Position numbers and translations under genes: made by a program | Notes under the pieces: model-generated | The model's database searches: none | The model's input: the letters and a program-made list of their open reading frames with translations, nothing else | What the model was told of the DNA's origin: nothing | Shown: piece after piece, positions 22,610 to 30,134 of the stretch | Numbering within the stretch: position 1 is the stretch's first letter | Layout: each line of letters starts with the position of its first letter | NCBI GenBank assembly: GCA_018715065.1 | Contig: DVMJ01000078.1 | Span: 1 to 32,676, forward strand | DNA: 32,676 nt | Direction of reading: 5' to 3' | Source of the DNA: Fimiplasma intestinipullorum | GTDB lineage: Bacteria > Bacillota_I > Bacilli_A > Erysipelotrichales > Coprobacillaceae

Positions 22610-22637
22610 GAGGGTAGCGATGCTACCCTCTTTTTTT
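22610..22637 (+). terminator. Terminator of pduL
   Basis: GAGGGTAGC-GAT-GCTACCCTC followed by seven T. The phosphatase ribosome binding site (GGAGG) begins directly after the T run. Confidence 0.95.
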
Positions 22638-22648
22638 GGAGGAATTCG

Positions 22649-23332
22649 ATGATATACGTAACCAGTGATCTGCATGGATGCTATGACGAATTCGAGAGCT
22701 TGCTCAAAGCAATCGACTTAACAGAAAACGATCAGTTATATATCCTTGGAGATGTCCTCGATCGCGGACCACGGCCGCTGGATATCCTTTTCAAAATGAT
22801 GTCCTACCCCAATATGGTCGGTCTTTTAGGAAACCATGAGTATACCGCAATGACAATGTTTGAACTCTTAGCTAACAAAAAAATCATGGCATTCAGCCAT
22901 GCTGAGATGGAAATATTTGAATTATGGCTCGATGATGGCGGACGATCAACGCTTGCACAATGGCTCGACCTGACTGAAGAAAAACAGATTGCGCTGCTCA
23001 CCTATCTAAAAAGCTGGCCAACCTATCGCGAGATAGAAGTCAATCATCGCCAGTTTATCCTGGTACATGCCGGTTTAGGACATTTTGATCCACAGCGACC
23101 GCTGTCATCCTATAGCATCCCTGAATTATTATTTGAACGCACAGACTATCAGCGAGTCTATTTCCCAACGCGTTTCCTTGTCACCGGTCACACGCCTACG
23201 CAAACCTTAAACCCCAACTTTAAACCGGTCATCTTTAAAGAAAACCGTCATTTTGCCATCGACTGCGGTGTTGTTTTTGGCGGACGTCTAGCATGTCTAT
23301 GTTTAGATGACCTGCATGAATACTACATTTAA
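22649..23332 (+). CDS. PPP-family serine/threonine phosphatase-like metallophosphoesterase
   Basis: 227 aa. Motifs in order: SDLHGC (residues 6-11), GDVLDRGP, GNHEYT, LVHAGL and TGHTP, the metal- and phosphate-binding set of PrpA/PP1-like enzymes and ApaH relatives. The DDGGRSTLAQWL segment is typical of the bacterial PPP group. It would dephosphorylate phosphoproteins or dinucleotides; the substrate is undetermined. The true start is the ATG at 22649 after GGAGGAATTCG. No kinase gene lies nearby. It ends on a bidirectional terminator. Confidence 0.85.
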   Translation: MIYVTSDLHGCYDEFESLLKAIDLTENDQLYILGDVLDRGPRPLDILFKMMSYPNMVGLLGNHEYTAMTMFELLANKKIMAFSHAEMEIFELWLDDGGRSTLAQWLDLTEEKQIALLTYLKSWPTYREIEVNHRQFILVHAGLGHFDPQRPLSSYSIPELLFERTDYQRVYFPTRFLVTGHTPTQTLNPNFKPVIFKENRHFAIDCGVVFGGRLACLCLDDLHEYYI

Positions 23333-23357
23333 AGCACTACGGTTCCGTAGTGCTTTT
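23331..23357. terminator. Bidirectional terminator, phosphatase and GNAT genes
   Basis: AAAGCACTACGG-TT-CCGTAGTGCTTT, a 12-bp perfect stem. It starts in the phosphatase stop codon and reaches the stop codon of the GNAT gene. Confidence 0.85.
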
Positions 23358-23877
23358 ATGCTTCTTTTTTACGTTTTATTTCAAAAGAAAGTCCATATAA
23401 TTTCTCTTCATCCAAGACCGTAAAATCAGCCGGCTTAAAATCCTTGCGGATCGTGACAGTATTCAAACATGCATAGCCAAGACGGTGATAGAGAGCAATC
23501 GCTCTGGTATTACGGGCAGCTGCTTCTATATATAGCGATTCGGAATAAGTTTTAACGATGTCTTCAACTTCCTGAATGACGGCGCTGCCTAGTCCTCTTC
23601 CCTGATAAGCAGGTAAGATAAATAGATGTTCCAACCAGTCAATGGCACTTCCACGTCTGCCAAGGTGAACAAAGCCAATCAAACAAGCCCGATGGATCAC
23701 TAAATACAATTGATTGCCCGGACTGGTCCAGGCTGCCAAATCCTGTTTTGTTTCCTGTAAATCAGGCAAGTGCTGGCTATGCGATTGCCAAAATTGACTG
23801 ATCAATGTTAATGTCTCTTCCTGCAGTGTCTGATCATAAGCACGAAGCGCCATCGTTTTACATTCCTGATTATTCAT
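23356..23877 (-). CDS. GNAT-family N-acetyltransferase
   Basis: 173 aa. The acetyl-CoA signature QGRGLGSAVI follows LFILPAY, and ARNTRAIALYHRLGY is the C-terminal GNAT motif. The start at 23877 overlaps the Lrp stop (ATGA) and AAGGGG lies 8 nt upstream, so it is translated with the regulator gene. The substrate cannot be read from the sequence. The N-terminal 50 residues are helical with several Gln (QSHQHLPDLQETKQD is one stretch). Pairing with an Lrp-type regulator hints at an amine or amino-acid substrate; that is inference. Confidence 0.85.
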   Translation of the reverse strand: MNNQECKTMALRAYDQTLQEETLTLISQFWQSHSQHLPDLQETKQDLAAWTSPGNQLYLVIHRACLIGFVHLGRRGSAIDWLEHLFILPAYQGRGLGSAVIQEVEDIVKTYSESLYIEAAARNTRAIALYHRLGYACLNTVTIRKDFKPADFTVLDEEKLYGLSFEIKRKKEA

Positions 23878-24332
23878 AAGCGTAACCCCTTGATATCTTT
23901 TATTCTTGAAAAGATCATATTGCAGCTGCATTCAACCACACCTGGAAGATGATCTATTGTTTCATAGATCAACTTTTCCATTTCCTCATTTCCGCTGGCA
24001 ACGGCATGAACATGCAGCTTGCTCTTACCGGTAACACGATAAATTTGTGTGATGGTCGGATCATCCGATAGAATACGTGCTACCGCCATTAACTGGTCAG
24101 GAACCGTCTCAATCTCAAAATAACAAGAGATTGCACCACTAATTTTTTGTGGATTAATGATGGTCGTATATTCTTCAATGATGCCCTTGTTTTCCAATGC
24201 TTGCACCCGCATCTTGACAGCCACCCTGGAAAGGCCAACTTGCTGTCCAATTTCAGAATAGGACATGCGCGCATTTTTAATCAGCAACGAAAGGATCTGC
24301 TGATCCAGTTGATCGAGAGCGTCTAAAAACAT
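23874..24332 (-). CDS. Lrp/AsnC-family transcriptional regulator
   Basis: 152 aa from the ATG at 24332 (GAGGAG 9 nt upstream). The HTH lies at about residues 8-60 (LDQLDQQILSLL, MSYSEIGQQVGLSRVAVKMR), and a RAM/ligand-binding domain follows (AISCYFEIETVPDQL, YRVTGKSKLHVHAV). Proteins of this family sense amino acids and act as dimers or octamers. It is transcribed divergently from the MATE exporter and coupled to the GNAT gene, so both are candidate targets. Confidence 0.9.
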   Translation of the reverse strand: MFLDALDQLDQQILSLLIKNARMSYSEIGQQVGLSRVAVKMRVQALENKGIIEEYTTIINPQKISGAISCYFEIETVPDQLMAVARILSDDPTITQIYRVTGKSKLHVHAVASGNEEMEKLIYETIDHLPGVVECSCNMIFSRIKDIKGLRL

Positions 24333-24406
24333 TTTCCTCATCTCCTCTAACATCCTTATTATATCTATCCTTTCTCGATTCCGTCAAGTCTCAGTTCATT
24401 TCATTC

Positions 24407-24436
24407 TTGACATCTAGCACTTTCACACCCTATAAT
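24407..24436 (+). promoter_or_regulatory. Sigma-A promoter of the MATE gene
   Basis: TTGACA (24407-24412), 18-bp spacer, TATAAT (24431-24436). Just downstream, ACGAA...TTCGT brackets a small AATTTATAAATT palindrome near 24450-24462 that could be a regulator site, for example for the divergent Lrp protein. Confidence 0.85.
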
Positions 24437-24485
24437 ATATTACGAATGTTAATTTATAAATTTCGTTTTGAAAGGAAAGGGAAAT

Positions 24486-25820
24486 ATGGAAAAAGAACTC
24501 ATCAAAGGACCAGTCATGCGTACCATGATTGGTTTTGCCATCCCCATGATCCTAGGGGATTTGCTCCAGCAATGCTACAACATTGCTGATACTGTGATCG
24601 TCGGCCAATATTTGGGTGAAAATGCGCTGGCAGCCGTTGGATCAGCTTTCAGTTTAATGACCTTTCTCACGTCTATCTTGCTCGGTCTAGCAATGGGGAG
24701 CGGGACAGTCTTTTCGATCCGCTTCGGTCAAAAGGATGATCACGGTCTTAAAGAAGGGATTTTAGCTAGTTTTGTTCTTTTAGGAATCGTCACGATTGTT
24801 TTGAACATACTGATTTATTTATTGCTCGATTGGATCATCCAAACCTTACAGACACCTTCTGAACTCTATTCATTAATGAAAGAATATCTCATGGTTATCT
24901 TTGCAGGTATGATCGGCATCTTCTTATACAATTTTTTTGCTTCTCTTTTGCGCTCATTAGGCAATTCTCTTGTACCACTATTCTTTTTAGCTATTTCTGC
25001 CTTACTTAACATTGCGCTCGATCTTTATTTTGTTGCCGTCCTTGCTCGTGGTGTCGCAGGTGCAGCTGAGGCAACCGTCATTTCTCAGTACGTTTCTGGC
25101 ATCGGCATTGCGCTCTATACAAAATGGAAGTATCCCCAATTGGTCAAAAAAGATCCGCACATCCATCTTAAAAAGCAACGTCTGAAAGAAATCTTTAGTT
25201 TTTCTTCACTAACCTGTCTTCAGCAATCCATTATGAATTTAGGTATCCTGGCCGTTCAAGGGCTGGTCAATAGTTATGGCACAACTGTGATGGCCGCTTT
25301 TGCAGCAGGTGTTAAGATAGATGCTTTCGCGTATCTGCCCGTCCAGGATTTTGGAAATGCATGTTCTATTTTTCTTGCACAGAATTATGGTGCGAAGGAA
25401 CAGGAACGTATTCGTAAAGGGCTTAAAGGGGCTTTGCTCACATCAGTTGGCTTTAGTTTCGTCGTTTCCTTTTTCGTGTATATCTTTGCAGCTGATCTGA
25501 TAGCTCTCTTCATTGATGCCAATCAAACCAGCGTCATCATGGAAGGAGTACGATATCTCCATATTGAAGGCAGCTTCTATTTTATGATCGGTATCTTATT
25601 TCTCTTCTATGGTCTGTATCGCGCTTTAGGAAAACCAGGGATGTCTGTTGTACTGACGGTCATTTCACTCGGGCTACGTGTTCTGCTGGCTTATACCTTG
25701 TCTGGCATAGAAGGTATCGGCGTCGTTGGTATCTGGTGGTCCGTCCCAATTGGTTGGTTCTTAGCTGACTTAGTCGGTTTTATCTATTATTTTACACATC
25801 GAAGGGAGATCCTATCCTAA
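24486..25820 (+). CDS. MATE-family multidrug/Na+ antiporter
   Basis: 444 aa with about twelve hydrophobic helices and the MATE layout in two halves. PMILGDLLQQCYNIADTVIV starts helix 1 and IVGQYLGENALAAVGSAF follows. The second half has VQGLVNSYGTTVMAAFAAGV and GKPGMSVVLTVIS. It exports cationic compounds using Na+ or H+; the substrate is not predictable. The start at 24486 follows AAGGAAAGGGAAAT; the ATG at 24468 is within that site. It is likely controlled by the divergent Lrp gene. Confidence 0.9.
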   Translation: MEKELIKGPVMRTMIGFAIPMILGDLLQQCYNIADTVIVGQYLGENALAAVGSAFSLMTFLTSILLGLAMGSGTVFSIRFGQKDDHGLKEGILASFVLLGIVTIVLNILIYLLLDWIIQTLQTPSELYSLMKEYLMVIFAGMIGIFLYNFFASLLRSLGNSLVPLFFLAISALLNIALDLYFVAVLARGVAGAAEATVISQYVSGIGIALYTKWKYPQLVKKDPHIHLKKQRLKEIFSFSSLTCLQQSIMNLGILAVQGLVNSYGTTVMAAFAAGVKIDAFAYLPVQDFGNACSIFLAQNYGAKEQERIRKGLKGALLTSVGFSFVVSFFVYIFAADLIALFIDANQTSVIMEGVRYLHIEGSFYFMIGILFLFYGLYRALGKPGMSVVLTVISLGLRVLLAYTLSGIEGIGVVGIWWSVPIGWFLADLVGFIYYFTHRREILS

Positions 25821-25862
25821 CTAGCCGTCGCTAAGATTCATGTTATATCTGATGATAAAAAA

Positions 25863-25895
25863 GGTGTGAGCTCTCATTTGAGTTCACACCTTTTT
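25863..25895. terminator. Bidirectional terminator, MATE and GH4 genes
   Basis: GGTGTGAGCTC-TCATTT-GAGTTCACACC with one G-T pair, then five T. The minus strand also has a T run, so it may serve GH4 too. Confidence 0.8.
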
Positions 25896-25920
25896 CATTG
25901 CGTCAATCAGTCGTATTCAA

Positions 25921-27315
25921 TTAATGACCGTTTACCATTAAATCCATGACAACTGGATCCTTGCTGGCAACACCTTTTGCCTCTAATTCAGCAATCTTGT
26001 CAGCAAACTGTGGTAAGTATTTCTTATGTGCAACTAATAATTCATCTAAGACAGTCTGAGCAACCTGACCATGTTCAACCTGTGGGTTCATTTCGAAAGC
26101 AGCTAAAGCTAAACCATAGTTACCTGTGATGGCAGCTTCGATAACACATTCCTCCATTGCTTTCATTAATTGTACCCATCCTCTTTCAGAAGGATTGAAT
26201 TTACCCCAAGTTAATGGCATTGCACCATCACCACCAATGATAGAAGAGATTTCAACGATGCAGTCATAAGGTAAATCAGCGATAGCACCATTGTTCTGTG
26301 TGCTGACAACCATATGTCTTCTCTTATCATTGTAGATAGAACTGATACATTCACAAGCAGCATCACTGTAATGTGTACCACCACGTTTTGTTAATTGTTC
26401 AGGTTTATAGTTTAATTTAGGATCTTTATATAACTCGAAGAGTTCAGCTTCTGTCTGTTTAACCTGCTGAGCACGTGTACCAATCGTATTGAATTCTTCT
26501 AAACCATGTTTCAGCATTTCATCATGCATGTAGTAATATCTATGATATCCACAAGGAATCAGCTGAATCTGTTTCATGTGGTCTTTTAAGAATTTAACGT
26601 CATGGATATTGGCAGGTGTACCATCATCGACATCCTTATACATATTATCAATGATCTTATCTGTTAAGTCATTGCCCTGGTTATCTGTCACTTTATGCCA
26701 GTGGAAGTGGTTCAAACCAGCGAAACGATGGATACATTCTCTTTCTGTTAAACCGAACATTGGAGGTTCGCTTAACAAAGCACCTACTGGTACGTTACAT
26801 AAACCGATACATTTCTTCCATCCACCATGTTTGATAACTGCTTCAGTAACCATTCCAGATGGGTTTGTGAAGTTAATCAGCCAAGCATCTGGGCATAATT
26901 CTTTCATATCTTTAACAATGTCAAGGATAACTGGGATCGTACGGAAAGCTTTGAACATACCGCCTGCACCATTCGTCTCCTGACCTAACATACCATAAGA
27001 GAAAGGAATTCTTTCGTCCTTGATACGTGCATCTAATAAACCAACACGGAACTGTGTCGTAACGAAATCGGCACCTGGGAGTGCTTCACGACGATCTAAA
27101 GTTAAATGAACTTTAACACCATAAGGAGTGGCATCCCACATACGCTGTGCCATTGCACCAACGATTTCCAGCTTTTCTCTGCCATCTTCGATGTCTACAA
27201 GCCAGATTTCTTTGATAGGGAGTTCTTCGTAACGTTTAATAAAACCTTCCATTAACTCTGGAGTATAAGAACTACCTCCACCAATAGTTACAATTTTGAC
27301 TGGTTTTTTTTCCAT
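25921..27315 (-). CDS. Family 4 6-phospho-beta-glucosidase (NAD+/metal dependent)
   Basis: 464 aa. NAD+ site GGGSSYTPEL near 12-21; NFTNPSGM near 148-155. The CNVP motif (Cys173-Pro176) and His203 in GLNHFHW bind the metal. Within GH4, CNVP marks the phospho-beta-glucosidases (CelF/LicH type), while CDMP marks the phospho-alpha type. RGGTHYSDAA carries the catalytic Tyr. It hydrolyses 6-phospho-beta-glucosides taken up by a PTS, using NAD+ and Mn2+. AAGGAGG precedes the ATG. It is downstream of the RpiR regulator and the GH1 gene, sharing the same substrate class. No PTS gene is in the window. Confidence 0.95.
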   Translation of the reverse strand: MEKKPVKIVTIGGGSSYTPELMEGFIKRYEELPIKEIWLVDIEDGREKLEIVGAMAQRMWDATPYGVKVHLTLDRREALPGADFVTTQFRVGLLDARIKDERIPFSYGMLGQETNGAGGMFKAFRTIPVILDIVKDMKELCPDAWLINFTNPSGMVTEAVIKHGGWKKCIGLCNVPVGALLSEPPMFGLTERECIHRFAGLNHFHWHKVTDNQGNDLTDKIIDNMYKDVDDGTPANIHDVKFLKDHMKQIQLIPCGYHRYYYMHDEMLKHGLEEFNTIGTRAQQVKQTEAELFELYKDPKLNYKPEQLTKRGGTHYSDAACECISSIYNDKRRHMVVSTQNNGAIADLPYDCIVEISSIIGGDGAMPLTWGKFNPSERGWVQLMKAMEECVIEAAITGNYGLALAAFEMNPQVEHGQVAQTVLDELLVAHKKYLPQFADKIAELEAKGVASKDPVVMDLMVNGH

Positions 27316-27359
27316 GGTTATTTATCCTCCTTCAACCATTTTCGTTCTTTGACAGATTC

Positions 27360-27416
27360 AGTATATCGGTTTTGTTCACAGACGTCTAGTTTTTTTCATG
27401 ATTTGAAACCGGTTCA
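27360..27416 (-). promoter_or_regulatory. GH4 promoter with operator-like dyad
   Basis: Minus strand -10 TATACT (27365-27360) with a moderate -35 TAGACG (27388-27383) at 17 bp. Just upstream, TGAAACCGGTTCA (27404-27416) is a near-perfect dyad that partly resembles a catabolite (cre) box. It may be the site of the RpiR protein or CcpA. Confidence 0.5.
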
Positions 27417-27476
27417 CTTTTTTTTGTAAAAAAGTGGTGTTTTTTTCAGGATTTATTACTTTCAAAAAAATATAAT

Positions 27477-27505
27477 AAAAGACTTCTGTTTCTATGAAGT
27501 CTTTT
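27477..27505 (-). terminator. Terminator of the rpiR-like gene
   Basis: Minus strand AAAAGACTTC-(9 nt)-GAAGTCTTTT then an A/T run, 7 nt after the gene's stop. Confidence 0.85.
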
Positions 27506-27512
27506 AATCCAT

Positions 27513-28334
27513 TTATTGTTTAGGATAAAGGATCCCGTAACGCAAATAGACAATATTGAGAACTGTCAGGAAACCAATACTGCCTGAAATAGACGAAACA
27601 GTAAAATCACTTTCTTTACCGAGTATACTGAAAAAGTAATCCACGTGTTCTTTCAAAACGGTGTCAGGATTCATGGTAAACAAGGCTACTTTTGCGTGCT
27701 TTTGATGAATCGTATTGATCAGGGATAAATGCGGTTCACGGGCAGATACACTCAGGAAAACGGCTAAACTGTCCTCATCTAAGATATCTGTCTTTTGTGA
27801 ATCGTCACCGTGATCGACAAAAGAGTAAATAAATTTACCTAATTTGATCATCTTCAATTGAAAATCACTCGCAACGATCTTATTAAATTGAAACCCAAAA
27901 AAGTGAACCTTTTTGGCATCATGGATCAATTGACAAAGTGCATCCACCTCGTCCATCTGTAAAGACTGTTTTCCTAGTAACAGCGTCTCAAACATCAGAT
28001 GATAGACCTTATCGATCAAATAGGCAGGATTGGCTTGAATAAACTGGAGTTCTTCAGCCGGAAAATGAATTTCATTACGTGCCTGATTCAAGCCCTCTCT
28101 GACTTCTTCTTTAAACTTTGGGAAACTGGCACAGCCAAATTTCTTACAGAAGCGACTGATGGTTGCAGTCGAGGTAAAGCAAAGATCCGCCAGCTCGTTG
28201 ATTGAACAATTGGGGATGATATCTAAATTTTGAACAGTTGTCAAAGCAATCGAATAATACATATCCTCTTCCTTTGCTGCGTTCAGATAAGTTAATAAAT
28301 TATAGATAATATCTGCTTCCTGTTCCTGGATCAT
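27513..28334 (-). CDS. RpiR-family transcriptional regulator (HTH and SIS domains)
   Basis: 273 aa. The N-terminal HTH_6 (about residues 1-75) contains CSINELADLCFTSTATISRF. The SIS sugar-phosphate domain (about 120-255) shows VHFFGFQFNKIVASDFQLK and LAVFLSVSAREPHLSL. It is a sugar-phosphate-responsive regulator. The ATG at 28334 has GAGGTG upstream, and the gene has its own strong promoter. Position between GH1 and GH4 suggests it controls the beta-glucoside genes. Confidence 0.85.
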   Translation of the reverse strand: MIQEQEADIIYNLLTYLNAAKEEDMYYSIALTTVQNLDIIPNCSINELADLCFTSTATISRFCKKFGCASFPKFKEEVREGLNQARNEIHFPAEELQFIQANPAYLIDKVYHLMFETLLLGKQSLQMDEVDALCQLIHDAKKVHFFGFQFNKIVASDFQLKMIKLGKFIYSFVDHGDDSQKTDILDEDSLAVFLSVSAREPHLSLINTIHQKHAKVALFTMNPDTVLKEHVDYFFSILGKESDFTVSSISGSIGFLTVLNIVYLRYGILYPKQ

Positions 28335-28362
28335 TGATACCACCTCACTTTCTATCCCTATT

Positions 28363-28391
28363 ATTATAACAAATTGATGATCATGATGCAA
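28363..28391 (-). promoter_or_regulatory. Sigma-A promoter of the rpiR-like gene
   Basis: Minus strand TTGCAT (28391-28386), 17-bp spacer, TG-T-TATAAT (28368-28363). Combines a fair -35 with a perfect -10. Confidence 0.8.
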
Positions 28392-28601
28392 AACAATCTC
28401 CACCTGCGACCTGAATAACTGACAAAGGACGCATCCCTTTCTTTACAAAAGATGGTATGTTACTTGTTCATTTGTGACCAATCAATGTGAAAATGTGCAC
28501 TAAAAATTGAAATTCTGCAGACATAGCGACTCTTATGACTGTTTTTAGTATTTCATAATGTCTGCTTCTTGTCAAGTCCCAGATTTTTTGTCCGGATTGA
28601 G

Positions 28602-28630
28602 AAAATACACTCTATGAAAGAGTGTATTTT
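28602..28630 (-). terminator. Terminator of the GH1 gene
   Basis: AAAATACACTCT-ATGAA-AGAGTGTATTTT, a perfect 12-bp stem beginning 3 nt after the GH1 stop codon. The rest of the 230-bp gap to the regulator gene shows no other feature apart from its promoter. Confidence 0.85.
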
Positions 28631-28633
28631 GAA

Positions 28634-30079
28634 TCAAAGTTCTTCTCCGTTTGTTTCAATGACGTGTTTATACCAATAGAAACTATCCTTCTTATAGCGG
28701 TCCATCGTACCGCCCTCTTCTTCATCACGATCAATATAAACAAAGCCATATCGTTTCTGATAACCGTTTAACCAGCTTAACAGATCTGTAAAAGACCAGG
28801 TGCAGTATGCAATGACGCGACAGCCATCATCACAGGCTTTTTTCAATTCCTGCAGATGTTTAGAAATATAGTCGATACGATAATCATCATGTACCTGTCC
28901 ATTTTCCAGGCGATCAAAAGCACCCAAACCATTTTCTGAGATAACGATCGGCAAATCATATCTGCTTGTAATGGTACGGCAGCACATTCTTAATCCCATT
29001 GGATCGATCGTCCAATCCCAGTCTGTTGTCTGTAAATATGGGTTTTTAACATTCTTATAAAGACCTGGCATACCAGTGTCTTTGGAAGTTCCTTTTTTAC
29101 CTGTATTATTCATCTCAGTTGACAAACCGACACCATCAATTGGATTGTAAGCAACGACAGCAGTCTGATAATAATTGACTCCCATGAAGTCTAATTGACT
29201 GGCCGCAGCTTTTAAAATTTTTTCATCTCCAGGTTGCATTTCAGGTGCAATCTGATTGGCTTTCAGATAAGCCATTGCACTGCGAGGATAACGTCCATAA
29301 GCATAAACATCCATCCACCAATATGCCTGGAGATCATCATGATCCGCTTTGGCCATCGCATTTTCCGGATGACAATCCAGTGCATAGCTAGGTCCATAAG
29401 CAAAGCTTGCCCCGATCATGCCTTGATAGCCAGCTTCTTTATAAGCCAGAACTGTTTTCGCATGAGCCATATTTGCATGATGGTTGACCTGATAAAATGT
29501 CTTGTAATCCATCGTCTTTCCTGGTGGGTGCATTCCCATCAGCCAGCCCATACTAGTGAAGACGTTCTGTTCGTTCATGGTAATCCAATAATGTACACGG
29601 TCACCATAATGTGCAAATAACGTCTTAGCATAGTTCACATAGTCATCAATGATGCGTGGATCTTCCCAACCATGATATTCCTCTTCGAGTGCCTGAGGCA
29701 TATCCCAATGATAAATAGTGACCATTGGTTCAATACCATATTTCAAGCATTCATTGATTAGATCATCATAAAAGCGAATTCCTGCTTCATTGACAGGCCC
29801 GTGTCCCTGCGGATAGATCCTCGTCCAAGCAATAGAGAAACGATACGCCTTTAATCCCATCTCAGCCATTAAAGCAATGTCCTCTTTATAGCGATGATAA
29901 TGATCTACAGCAACATCTCCTGTCGTTCCTTTAAAGGTCTTACCTGGAATACGTACGAACTGATCCCAGTTTGAAATGCCCTTGCCATCTTCATTCCATG
30001 CGCCTTCGACCTGATAAGCAGCCGAAGCACTTCCCCAGAGAAAATCAGAAGGGAAGCCCTTTGAATTTTTAAAATACAT
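28634..30079 (-). CDS. Family 1 6-phospho-beta-glucosidase
   Basis: 481 aa, standard GH1 length. Acid/base Glu170 in TMNEQN (usually TMNEPN) and nucleophile Glu382 in VISENGLG. The phosphate-binding region near the C-terminus (YKKDSFYWYK) and SWLNGYQKRYGF mark the 6-phospho subgroup (BglA/CelF-like PTS partners). It cleaves phosphorylated cellobiose or aryl-beta-glucosides in the cytoplasm. AAGGAGG precedes the ATG and an extended -10 promoter lies upstream. It ends on a terminator before the rpiR-like gene, so it is transcribed separately. Confidence 0.95.
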   Translation of the reverse strand: MYFKNSKGFPSDFLWGSASAAYQVEGAWNEDGKGISNWDQFVRIPGKTFKGTTGDVAVDHYHRYKEDIALMAEMGLKAYRFSIAWTRIYPQGHGPVNEAGIRFYDDLINECLKYGIEPMVTIYHWDMPQALEEEYHGWEDPRIIDDYVNYAKTLFAHYGDRVHYWITMNEQNVFTSMGWLMGMHPPGKTMDYKTFYQVNHHANMAHAKTVLAYKEAGYQGMIGASFAYGPSYALDCHPENAMAKADHDDLQAYWWMDVYAYGRYPRSAMAYLKANQIAPEMQPGDEKILKAAASQLDFMGVNYYQTAVVAYNPIDGVGLSTEMNNTGKKGTSKDTGMPGLYKNVKNPYLQTTDWDWTIDPMGLRMCCRTITSRYDLPIVISENGLGAFDRLENGQVHDDYRIDYISKHLQELKKACDDGCRVIAYCTWSFTDLLSWLNGYQKRYGFVYIDRDEEEGGTMDRYKKDSFYWYKHVIETNGEEL

Positions 30080-30099
30080 GTTTCTACCTCCTTTCTTTT

Positions 30100-30108
30100 A
30101 TTCTAACA
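30100..30108 (-). promoter_or_regulatory. Extended -10 promoter of the GH1 gene
   Basis: Minus strand TG-T-TAGAAT, about 20 nt before the GH1 start. No clear -35. Confidence 0.5.
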
Positions 30109-30134
30109 TAAATGAAAGGACTTGCCTATTGAAT

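Noticed and set aside
27404..27416. Canonical CcpA cre site
   Set aside because: The dyad is one base short of the 14-bp cre and misses several consensus positions, so it is reported only as an operator-like dyad.
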